Source: Tamarix chinensis
Taxonomy: Eukaryota; Streptophyta; Magnoliopsida; Caryophyllales; Tamaricaceae
DNA length: 64,000 nt
NCBI GenBank assembly: GCA_030549775.1
Contig: CM060174.1
Location: 100,704,132 to 100,768,131, forward strand
Reading direction: 5' to 3'
Program-made: the position numbers and the translations under genes
Notes under the pieces: generated by a model
What the model was told of the DNA's origin: nothing
Database searches by the model: none
What the model saw: only the letters and a program-made list of their open reading frames with translations
In this document: positions 38,101 through 48,844 of the stretch, piece by piece
How positions within the stretch are numbered: position 1 is the stretch's first letter
How the letters are laid out: each line of letters starts with the position of its first letter

Positions 38101-39606
38101 ACTCCCCAAATGGCACTATATGCCTAAGGAAAGCTACTTCCTAAAGCCATAACCTGCACTTGGACAACTTTGCATACAAGCGGTGTTCTCACAGGAAAGA
38201 TAATATAGTGTTGAGATGATGCTCGTGCTCTTCATTCCCTCGGGAGTATACTAAGATGTCGTCGATGAATACCACCACGGAATAGTAGAGGAAGGGCATG
38301 AATATCCTTTTCATTCAATCCATGAATACTGTAGGAGCGTTAGTGAGCCCAAAAGGAATCACCGTGAACTCATAATGCCCGTATTGAATATGAAATGTGA
38401 TCTTCATAATATATGCACCTGCTATGTGCAATTGGTGGTATCTCGATTTGAGATTAACTTTAGAGAAAACGGCGGCACCCTGTAGCTAATCGAAGAGGTC
38501 AATCCTTAGGAGTGGATAATGGTTCTTCATGTTTAGCTGGTTCAGCCCTTAGTAGTCAATGTAGAGAAAGAGAATCCCGCCTTTCTTCTTTATGAACAAG
38601 ACTGATGCTCCCCAAGGTGACACAATTGGTTGAACATACCCGTGGTCCAACAACTCCCTCAATTGAGTCTTGGGTTCCTTTAGTCCAATAGGTTTTATCC
38701 AGTAGGATGCTCTTGACACGGGCTCAGCTCTTGGTATTAGCTCAATCGTGAAGTCAATCTTGTGCACTAGAGGCATACCCGCTATTTCCTTCAGGAATAC
38801 ATTCAAAAAATCCCTGAGTACTAGGATGTCATTCAGAGTTGTCATATCTTTGTTTAGATCTTGCACACTACATAAATACAAAGAATACCCTTTTTGAATA
38901 AGAGAGTACAGTGTAATTGCATACATCACATTGGCGATAGGCTTGGGCTTGGTCTTTTTATATGAAACCTTAATACCCTTGGGGCCTCATAACACCACGT
39001 GCTCTTGAGCATAGTTGATCACTATTCAATACCTCCTAAGAATAACATCGAAGTCCCATAAGTCCATACCAATCAATTCCTCTAAGAAGGCTACCCTGCT
39101 TATGACTAAGGCCACATATAAGTAAAGTTCATTACAATTCATCTATCTCCTGAAGGCAGCATCACAGGTGATGTTACGCTAGCAGATGGTGATAGCTCAG
39201 CCTCCACAACTAATGGAGTGGACATGAATCAAAAGGATGCACCTGAATCAAATAGAACATGCATAGGTAAAGACAGTATGGTGAATATACCAGTGATGAC
39301 GTCCAGTTGACGATCAACCTTTGACTAGCTGATAACATTTAGGCGTCCGCCTAACTAGCCTCTCTAGTAGGCTACTTGGTATCCTCTAGAGCCCTAAGTT
39401 TGACCTCCTCTTTGAGGAAAATGCTTTGATCCCTGAGGCCTTCCCTTGAAATCTCGGACTGGTGCACCGACTAGGACAGATGCTCTCTACTGGATCTACT
39501 GGGGTGAGATCTGAACATACTGCTGGAAGGCCTGCTGTTGGAGCATCAAGGGTCCCCTCTGTTGGAACTGCTGATGTTGGGGCTACTAAAAGCGTTGCTA
39601 CCTCAA

Positions 39607-39648
39607 ACACTCAAAAGCATGGTGGCCTAGCTTGCCACAGTTCATGCA
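39607..39648 (-). other. Gag CCHC zinc knuckle of element H
   Basis: C-x2-C-x4-H-x4-C spacing is intact. It is the nucleic-acid-binding motif of the retrotransposon nucleocapsid. It lies just left of the solo LTR C insertion. Confidence 0.9.
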
Positions 39649-39791
39649 AGTCACAAGTCTCCCCTTATAATTTTGGACCGAGTGGCTCCTACCATAATGT
39701 CTATATAAGGATCCCCTTGGTGGTACCTAACTTCTAAACTGGCCCCTCTGCTGGTGTCTTGAAGGTCCTCCTACTTGGGGTTGGATCCTAT

Positions 39792-42741
39792 TGTAATACC
39801 CTAAAAATTTACTTACCCTAATCTTGAGTTATTAATGCCCTAATTTGATTTTAATCTCAAGAAATTTTATTTTTAGCCCTAATTGAATTTATTAATCCTA
39901 AAACTTTAACTAAAACTAAAACCTTAACTCAGATAAACCGTAATTCATAAAATAAAATCAAAACCGCTAAAATTTTCCACTAATCTTAACTATTTTGGTT
40001 AATCCTAAAATAACCTAATCTAATCCTAACCCCTAACCTCTTCTTCCTCTTTCTTTTCTTTTCTTTTCTCCTTTTCTTTTCTTTTCCTTCTTCTCCTACG
40101 CCGTTTTTCCTTATGGCGTGAAGGAGTTCTCTTCCCCTGCCCTCCACATGCACCATGACACCATCATTCCTGCTATCCCTCGTGACTACCTTCTTCCTTA
40201 TTCTCATCCCATCTCTGCCAATCTATACCACCATCATCTCACCATCACGCTCCTTCTTCCTCCTACTACTCTGTTTTGCCTATCATCACCGTCACCTTAC
40301 CTACTTTTCTCTCCCATACATGTCTCCTTCGTGCATCACCCTCACCAAAACCATCACCATCACCATCACCCTTTGCTTCTTCCCCTACTGCCTTTATCAC
40401 CCTCCTACACTACCATCATCTCCATCATCCTTTGTATTTTTTCTCTTGTTTGCACGCCACCACTCCCCTTCCATTTTTCTCTTCCATGGCACGCCACCAT
40501 ACTAGTATATATACCCCTCCATCCCTCCATTTTATTGTTGTCCATCACCTCCTTGACCTTCTTCTCTTCTTCCTTCTCCTTCATCCTTCTTCTTCCTCCT
40601 TCTTTCTTTGTTTTTGGCATTCACACCACCCAATCCACCACCGTGCACCATCTCAGCCACCACTCGCTGCTATTTGGCTGGTGGATCGACCACTAAGATT
40701 GTCCCAACCTTCCCCCTCACTATTGCCAGCCATCACTGCCGACCGCTGCCTCTTTTCCCTTCTTCTTCCCCTCGTTGTTGTAGTGTGCAGAGTGCACAAC
40801 CTGTGCATCACCTGGTGCATGACCGTGCAACACTTAAATCTCCTGCTGCACAACCGTGCAACCTTTACACTGGCTGGTCGTGTATCTTTTTTCTCTCAGC
40901 CTGGTGTTGCATAGTTGTGCAACTTTTGCACCACCTGGCCGTGCGTCTTTTTTTCTCTCAACTTATTGTGCACTGTTGTTGCACAGCCGTGCAACTTTTG
41001 CACTGCCTGGCCATGCAACTTCATTTTAGCCATGCACCCTTATTTTCACCCCCAAACCTTGTCCAAACTCCACCAAAATTTAACCATATCCCCACCACAC
41101 ATTCCTCTATACTTCCATACAATTCAAATTTCTATTTAACTCTAGTTAATTCCATTTTTACCCTCTCAATTTTTAATCTTCAATCCTAATCGTATTTTTA
41201 TCTTATTTTTTTGTAGGTGATCTTTCCATGATCTCAGAGGAGGTCTAGGATTTATGTGCATAGAGCCCGATGTCCTTGTTGGTAAGGATATATGTCGTAG
41301 CTAGGGTTTTATGTGATACATGTATTTTTTTATGTGCTTTTGTGTTGAGTATGTTGTATTGAATAATTTATTTATGGAAATGCTATGAAATGATATTCTT
41401 GAGAGTAATGAAATTATGTAAGAGCGTATTTGGGTATAATGTTGGATACAAGATATCTATGGGAAACTAAGGATATGTACTTTAGACAATGATTGGAAAT
41501 TTATATGTCATTGGGAGAATACAATTGCCTTGACTACCCTAAGGGTATTATAATCATTTGAGGATAATTACGTGGTCATACTTATGTTGTTCAGTTGTAT
41601 GTCTTGTGTATTTATATGAGTTCAGCATGATAATATACAATCAACTCTAACTAAGATACTAATCATTTAAAGTGAAAGATCACATGAGTTGGGCTGAGTT
41701 GTTTATCTGGGTCCGTTCCATCAGATAATAATAGTATCTTGGGTGTGTTGTCCCCGAGAGGTGCATCAATCTATTCCACCAGATTAAGAATAGTGGGACC
41801 CCGTACTCAACGTGAATGAAAATATGATTAAGAGATAAATTATAAATGAAAAGATACTAATCATTTAAAGTGGAAGAGTACGTGAGTTAGGACCAAGGTG
41901 TTGAGTCAGTTCTACTGGATAATAATAGTGGCTCGGGTGTGTTGTCCCCAAGAGGTGCTTCAGACCGTTCCACCAGTTTAAAAATAGTGGCTCAAGAGTA
42001 TTTTTACCCTAAGAGGTTTTGGCTCCATTCCATCGGATAATAATAGTGGCTCGAGTGTGTTGTCCCTAAGAGGTATTTCAAACTGTTCCATTAGTTTAAT
42101 AATTGGAGTCCCTGAACTCAACGTAAATAAAAGATTAAAATATGGTATAACTCATGAAAGACCTGGAATCAGTAATTATTTGGCCTTATTTGATTTATGC
42201 ATTTATGATTTGCTTATGAGAATTCTTATATCATGTGTAACCCTGCTTGACTGTACCGTTACCTTACTCAGTACGTAGCGTATTGATCATCCATTTCATG
42301 GGTGTTTTTCAATCCAAAGAGTAGACGACCCAGATGTATATGTGAAGGTTGATGATGACCAAGTGGATGATTTCGTAGCCTTTGATGATATATATGTAGA
42401 GAGTGATTCTTTTGTATCAGGGTTTTTGGCGTAGAGTCATATTATCCGGATGATAGTTTTACTCGGATACCCTTTTAGATTCTTAGTTCCATGAGATCCC
42501 TTTTGTTGTATTTTGATATTGTAATCAGAGTTGATCTCCAAACACTTATTTGATATTGTTAAAAGTTATCTCATTTCTTCTTATCACATTTTAAAATTTC
42601 TAATCATTTTTGCCTTGTGATTGACGTAAGGATGGTGGGGTAAGTTAGACTTATGTCAATTATGGCAGTAACACCCAACTAATTGATTATACACTTATTC
42701 TTAAAATAATTTTTTTCAGTAGTAAATTTTGGGGTGCTACA
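39792..42741 (+). mobile_element. Solo LTR C (2.95 kb), + orientation, inside H gag
   Basis: TGTAATACCC at 39792 to GGGGTGCTACA ending 42741, flanked by CCTAT (39787-39791) and CCTAC (42742-42746). Gag sequence continues on both sides. In sense order it has a pyrimidine tract (40040-40100), a TATA-like box (40506-40517), a CT-rich block to 41200, motifs related to CCACCAGATAATAATAGTGG (41700-42110) and the palindrome at 42269-42285. It belongs to the same shorter LTR subtype as I. Overlapping open frames at 40118-41189 are low-complexity. Confidence 0.88.
40506..40517 (+). promoter_or_regulatory. Predicted LTR C TATA box
   Basis: TATATATACCCC, matching the ATAAATACCCC element of the other LTRs, about 0.7 kb from the sense start of the LTR. 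Confidence 0.45.
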
Positions 42742-43664
42742 CCTACTCCTAGAATTTTGGCCCTTTGGCCTACTCTTCCCTAGGATGGATGCCTCCTCTT
42801 AGACCAGAGTGGCGGCAATACAGGCGCACTCGTACAGGGTAGCCTAGTTTGAGAAGGCCACCACTCCCATCATGTAGCGGATGCTGAAATGTACCCCTTG
42901 CTTGAACTAGTACACTACTGTGGACTCGCTGGCAGTATTCCCCAGGACAAACCTGAGCAACTCAGTGAAGCGAGCATAGTATTGTCAGACTGTCATGTTT
43001 CCCTAAGTGAGTTGCATAAAATCCTTGAGCTTGTCCCTATTCAATTTCTTGGGATAGATTTTGGAGCTTAGAGTGGCCTTGAAAGCTTCCCAGGTCATTT
43101 GGGGATCATCCCGAGTGTGGTGCTCAACCCCCTAAGTGTTTGCTATACCCTTGAGAAAAAATCTACAATGCTGGACTACTTGACTGGAGGGCATTCCACG
43201 GCCTCAAAAGTGTAATACATATCTCAGTTCCATCCTTCCAGGATCACAGGGTCCTCCTTGCCCGTGTACAGCAGAGGGTGATGCCTAGTGACCCTCCGGA
43301 GCCAATTCTCCTCGGCACCTTTAGAGTGATGCTATGGGGGTGGGGTGGTGGCTATATCAATGGTTGGCGCTAGACAAACTCCATGAAGGCCTCCTCCAAA
43401 CACCCAACCCTTTCGTTCATCATGTAGGTATGCTACAAAAGAAAAGATACGTTAGGAGGGAACCTATTGGTTTGATACATCTACATCACATTATTTCCCT
43501 TTTGGAAAATTCCTAGGCTACCATTTTATTTCCTCACTAGTGGACCTGGACTTAGGGTTTTTAAAATAGGAAAGCCTTTTAGGGTATAAAACATTTTTAA
43601 AACTAGGGAAAACCTTGTTAATCCAAAATATTTTAAAAAATAAAGCGTGGTTACTAGAACCAAC

Positions 43665-43679
43665 GCTCTGATACCCACT
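43665..43679 (-). other. Primer-binding site of element H
   Basis: On the - strand AGTGGGTATCAGAGC lies directly after the LTR end TCTTACA. GGTATCAGAGC is complementary to the 3' end of plant initiator tRNA-Met, the usual primer of Ty3/gypsy and copia elements; one extra G is present. Confidence 0.8.
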
Positions 43680-43858
43680 TGTAAGACCTCAAAAAATTAC
43701 AGTTGGAAAATTTCATTTGTTATGGAAAACCATGCATTAAAAATGGGGAGTGTTGTGATCAGTATAAGATTGACCCCTGGCTAGTTTCATATTAATCATA
43801 AGGTTAAAGGTACATATATTATTAACAAGGATGGTTAAAAAAACATAATAGTTCACTC
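43680..43858 (-). mobile_element. Truncated 5' LTR of element H
   Basis: TGTAAGACCTC at 43680, then about 175 bp alignable with 11729-11930 (shared ATGGAAAACCATGCATTAAA-type words, GATTGACCCCTG, GGATGGTTAAAAAAAC). The match stops near 43858. The rest of the LTR, over 3.5 kb by comparison with the left LTR, is missing, so H could not be transcribed from its own 5' promoter. Confidence 0.8.
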
Positions 43859-43859
43859 T

Positions 43860-44060
43860 CAATTATTATTGTTACTGATATTTCACCATTATTACTACTA
43901 ATATTTTACCATTGTTATTTGTTACTATCGATGTTTCATCACTGTTATTTATTGATATTTGCACCAATGTTATATCATTGTTGTGCCTATGTTTCACTAT
44001 AAATTTTTTTATACTAAAAGTATACCAATATAGATATCTATTTATAGAGAAAATTTTCAA
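43860..44060. repeat. ATTTTACCATTGTTATT-rich repeat right of element H
   Basis: Repeats of ATATTTCACCATTATTA and TGTTTCATCACTGTTATTT type, very similar to 11540-11725. See that entry. Confidence 0.5.
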
Positions 44061-44269
44061 CAACATTTTGGTATAACAATTTTATTTTTAATGTGTAAAA
44101 TCTAAGATAATTCCATTACCAAAATTACAAAGCTTTAACTTATTTACATGTGAGTCACTACATAACTTTCTTTCAATTTATAGTAATTAATTATTCCATA
44201 TTTACAATATAACAAGTTGCACCTGGAAAACCATTAAAAACCTTTTTAAAACCTGGCTTGTCAAAGCAT

Positions 44270-44590
44270 TAATGATTTGTTTGGTAAATGAGAATGAAAA
44301 TTTGGAAATAAAAGATTGAAAATGAAAATGAGAATGAGAATGAATGATTGAGAATTGTTTAAGAATAAAAAAAAAATCTAAGTTTGGTATGTGGGAATCG
44401 AATTGGGAATAAAGTAATTAATTTACTAAAGCGTTATTATAAATTTTTATGTATATGAATAACCAAGTAATTATTAAATAATGGTATTTTTGTCTTTTAA
44501 TTCATAGGAATAGAAACCTTTTCATTCCCATTTCCATTTCCACTTCCTTTGAAATTATCAATATTTCTAAACAAACATGGGATATCCTCA
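44270..44590. mobile_element. Possible MITE rich in GAATGAGAAT words
   Basis: The left part TTTGTTTGGTAAATGAGAAT is partly inverted at the right, where AATATTTCTAAACAAAC precedes ATGGGATATCC. The element is flanked by ATTCCCATTTCC runs that pair with AATGAGAATGAGAATG. Ends are tentative and no clear target duplication was found. Confidence 0.35.
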
Positions 44591-45589
44591 TTCCCAACCC
44601 CTATTCCCATTACCCAAATTCATCTTAAAAAGAAGTTGAATATATTAACATAAAAAAGGAAAAATGCACAACATAATCTTGAGTTAATATAAAATTTATG
44701 AGATCTCTCTAAAATTTTAAAAAAAGGATGAAATAACTTGAGCTTTGAGGATTACACACTATATGATCTAGTTACAATTATTGTCGACCAACCCTCTAAA
44801 TTAAAAAAAAAATCAAGTGAGAGCATGCAAAAAGGCTATTCTATCCTTCACTCCTTAAAATTCTAATTCCCTCCATTTCCTTTATCCCTTTCTCTCTTTT
44901 AATCTCATGTTAAATACTTAAAATACCCTTACAAGTAAACCCACTTCATTTGATTATATTCCATTGTAGAATTCTTAACATAAGCTCAAGTAATCAATGA
45001 ATTTCCCAAAATATACCTCCCTTTTACAAGAACACTTGCTGAGCCCACTCCCTTTTGATGCTCTCTCTCCTCCCCTCCCCCATACATCATGGTAGAATTC
45101 TTGACAGAGGACATGCATCCAACGATGGCGAATTACACTTGAGTTTGAATTATTGGCTTCTTCAAGTGAAACTAGTTAGGTCTTCTCAATTTTTCTCCTA
45201 ATTTTCATGCTTCTTTTTCAATTTTCTCTTTTGAGTTTTCATCCTCTTATTGGTAGGTAGTAACTTTTCTTGGTATTATTATTGTCCATATTTGGTTTTA
45301 CTCCCTAATTATGCACCATTGTTTCAATTTGATTGCACCTTTCTCATGTCATGATCCCAACTTTAATTTTCTTTTTCTTGTGAGATTCTCCTCATGGAAT
45401 TGGTAGTTTATGGATTTGAAGAAAAAAGGTTTAATGTCTAAGTATTAGAAGAGAACCTTTGTTTGTGGCTTTCCTATCCCTTTGATTAACCATCCTCAAT
45501 TTGTGTCTAGTGCAAACCTATCATTATATTCTTCTAATTTCATTGAGTTGAATAATACTTTTAAAAAAAATAGGGTTCAAGGCTGTGGT
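44591..45589. other. AT-rich intergenic DNA, nothing recognised
   Basis: Mixed AT-rich sequence with several short T- and A-runs. No retrotransposon LTR motif, RNA gene or coding region was recognised. Confidence 0.5.
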
Positions 45590-46098
45590 TGGAAAAATGG
45601 CACACAAAAAGAAGGGGATTAAGTAAAAACATTGAAGAAATGGTAGGAAGGGAAGTTTGAGGGTACACGACTCTATCAAACCTTAAAGATAAAAATGGGG
45701 TAAAGGGAAGGATAAGATTGATGATGAGGACATCACCTTCTAACATATGGTTGCAAAGCAGAAAGAGGTTACTAGTGAATGTAGAGGCTACCTTCATGGC
45801 CAATGCGCTCTTAATAGTGATGAATTGATTTATCTCAAAGAGCAAATAAAGGCTAAGGAAAATGTATAAATACTCTTTTGTCGCACTGAAAATCGTGATT
45901 TGCTACATTTAAGAGAGCTAAAGGTTTAGTAGATACTTTAAAACTATCAACACCATTTCTGCATCATATTGAGCTAGATCCGTAGAGTAGGATATGGAAA
46001 AGAGAAAGTGTCTAATAGATAACACTACTATAATTTCAAGTGATTTTTTTCACCAAATAAAAACTTTATGGCTTGTCAATTGTAGATGTATTTTTGAT
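45590..46098 (+). pseudogene. Decayed gene-like sequence, left part (split by LTR I)
   Basis: From about 45699 one frame reads a charged helix-like stretch (KDKIDDEDITF), a TAA, then HMVAKQKEVTSECRGYLHGQ, CALNSDELIYLKEQIKAKEN, another stop, and shorter pieces with Lys/Arg/Leu-rich character. This amino-acid pattern is unlike the low-complexity LTR frames and looks like an eroded coding exon or processed gene copy. I do not recognise the family. The sequence runs up to the AATAT duplication of LTR I, and gene-like sequence resumes at 56301. Confidence 0.4.
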
Positions 46099-48166
46099 AA
46101 TATTATAAAACTCCAAAAGTTACTACTGAATAATTTTATTTTTAGCATAAGTGTACTATCAAAATAGGTGGGTGTTACTACTTTACTTGACATAAGTCTG
46201 GCTTTTTATATCAACCTTACATCAAATACAAGGTAAAATAATTAAAAATTAAAGCCTGATAAACATAAAATAAGAAAAATTCCATAAACATTATATAAGA
46301 GTTTGGATATTAGGAACTAAGAGTCCTAAAAGATATCCTGACCAAAAATGATAATCGGATAACATGACTCTATGCCTAACTTTGATAAATGAGAATCACT
46401 CCTCCGCAAATAAAGCATCATATGCTTCAAAATCATCCAAAGGGTCATCATCACCCTATAAAAAAAATATTTGGGTCGTTTGCTCATGGGAATGATAAAC
46501 ACTTATGAGAAGGATGATTAGTACACTAAATATTGAACCGAAGTAAGGGTACAAAAGAAAATAAACATACATGCGAGATAATAGTAAGTGTTGTAAGGTA
46601 AACATTTATTCTATAACTCATTATTAGATGTAAAAAAGGTCCATACTTTTATTTACATTGAGTTTAGGGACTCTATTATTCTTAATATGGTGGAACGAAT
46701 TGAAACTCCTCTTGGAACAGAACTAACATATACTAGGAAAATACGGTTATAAACATTATTATTAAATCGGTGAAATGGTCTGAAGTAACTCTTAGGGCAA
46801 ATCACACCTGACCACTATTATCGTTTGGCATAATGGACACAACATCTCGATCCTAACTCATGTAATCTTTCAATTTAAGTGATTAATTTCTTATTTATTA
46901 GTTACTTATCTCAAAATCGTATTCACATGTACATTGAGTTCAGGGGTCTATTGTAACACCCTAGAATTCACTATTTTTTTTCAAAAGCGAAAGAATTTAA
47001 AATTGAAAACTTGTGAATTCTAGGGATGTTACCGCCACACTTAATACCAGACCGGTTTACTCTGACCGTTCCAATACCAAGTGCTAAGGCTAAAAGAAAA
47101 TTTCAAACTTAAACCGAGAGTTCATAAAATGAATTAAAAAGATCGTAACATATAAATCAGAGTATGCATAAGAGTTTATAATCAATAATAAGATAGAAAT
47201 CAGAGTGCAAAATCAAAATTCCTCAAAGGGAATAATCTTGCAATTGATAAAAAATTTAATTGCAATACTCAATACAAGGTAATCATAAAAGGGTAAATAC
47301 GATACAAAAGAAATATAGAAGGAATAAATTGCATAATGAGAAAATACGGCCACGACACTCTCGGACTTTGAGCCAACCACAAGCTCAACACTCAGCTCCG
47401 CGCTTGATATCTTGCCCACTTGCACAAAGTCAGAAGGGCTTTATGCTTGTGGGAATAAGCATCACCTTTACCTAAAACGACATCGGTCTCGGAGGACACT
47501 CCTACACGTCCTTAGGGCTTTGACTAATCTCATCTATATGAGGGAAAAACTAAAATTAGATTCCCTCCTACCAAAAATACTATTAATTACTAACTTATTC
47601 TAAGAATAGACTTTTGATAAAATAATAAAGTAATAACAATAATAACCATTAACTAATTACTAAATTTAGCTAAAAATATAAGAATTAATAGTAATGTTTT
47701 AAAAGTTGATAATATAAGGTTGAAGACTTTACCCTAATAATAATAATAATAATGATACCAAAATAATAATAGTAAATACACTAAAAATAATATCAATGTT
47801 AATATTAATAAGAATAATAATAATAGTAAAAATAATAATAATAAATAGCATTACTCAAAAGCATAGTGAAATAAGGGCTTCAGCCCTTTTACCAAAATAA
47901 TACTAATAATAAAATTAGTAAAATAAATAACAAAATTCAATAATAATAATAATAATAATGAAATAGTAATAATAATGATGATAAAAACCATAATAATATT
48001 GTAAAAATGATAATAATCATAATGGTAATACCAGTAATGATAATAATCAAAAATAAAATGACGTAGGGTTTCGAACCTACATTGAATAATAATAACCTTA
48101 TTAAATAATAATAATAATAATAATAAATAATAATAACACTAATAATAATAATAAATGCTAATGATA

Positions 48167-48206
<40 letters not shown>

Positions 48207-48306
48207 GACTTGATATTTATAATATTACTACTAAAATTCAAAATAGACACAATAGGGTTTCAGCCCTATATAGAATAATAATACTAAAATTGAAAATAAT
48301 AATAAT

Positions 48307-48339
<33 letters not shown>

Positions 48340-48844
48340 AATAACAATAACAATAACAATAATAATAATCTCATAACACTAATAATAATAATAGCAATAC
48401 TAATAGTAAAATAGTTGTAATAATAATCATGAAATAATAATAATAATTTTGAAATAGTAATAATAATAATAGCAACATTAAGAAATAAAACAAAAACTCA
48501 TAATAATATTAATAATACTAATACTAATAATCTACTCAGCCAAATAGGGTCAGCCCTAATAATAAATAATAATACTAATAACAATAATAATATCAATATT
48601 AATAATAATAATAATAGTAATATATTTCAAATAAATCAAATAAAATAAAGCTTGTAAAAATATGGAAAAAGGGTTGAGAGGGTCTAGGGTTCAACCTTGG
48701 GCTGGTGGTGATAGGCGGTGGCGGCGGTGGCTGGAAAAAGGGAAGAAAAAGAAAACGAGAGGAGGAGAGGGAGGAAGAGGAAAAGAAAGGTAGAGGAAGA
48801 TAGAGGAGGGTCTGCAGTACAATTTGGGAGGTGAAAGGAGCAGT

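Larger units (their letters stand above)
35984..43679 (-). pseudogene. Decayed Ty3/gypsy chromovirus gag-pol of element H, split by solo LTR C
   Basis: Reading right to left there is a primer-binding site at 43665-43679, then Gag (about 43330-42747, resuming 39786-39400) with a full CCHC zinc knuckle CMNCGKLGHHAFEC at 39607-39648. Protease follows with LFDSGAS near 39230-39262, then reverse transcriptase (about 38930-38150) with VSPWGAS and the catalytic VFIDDILV at 38247-38275. RNase H ends YHKGKANEVADALSRK (37815-37660). Integrase (about 37300-36290) has the zinc-motif remnant CLTC, then ISMNF where the first catalytic Asp has become Asn, then the GPYEIL tail. A chromodomain remnant is near 36290-36160. 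Stops and frameshifts are frequent throughout, so it is dead. The chromodomain and long LTRs place it in the chromoviruses, probably the Tekay/Del clade. About 4.7 kb once C is removed. Confidence 0.9.

Noticed and set aside
40118..41189. Three overlapping + frames of 192-212 aa in LTR C
   Set aside because: Pyrimidine-rich LTR DNA giving Pro/His/Leu/Ser strings in all three frames; no family resemblance.
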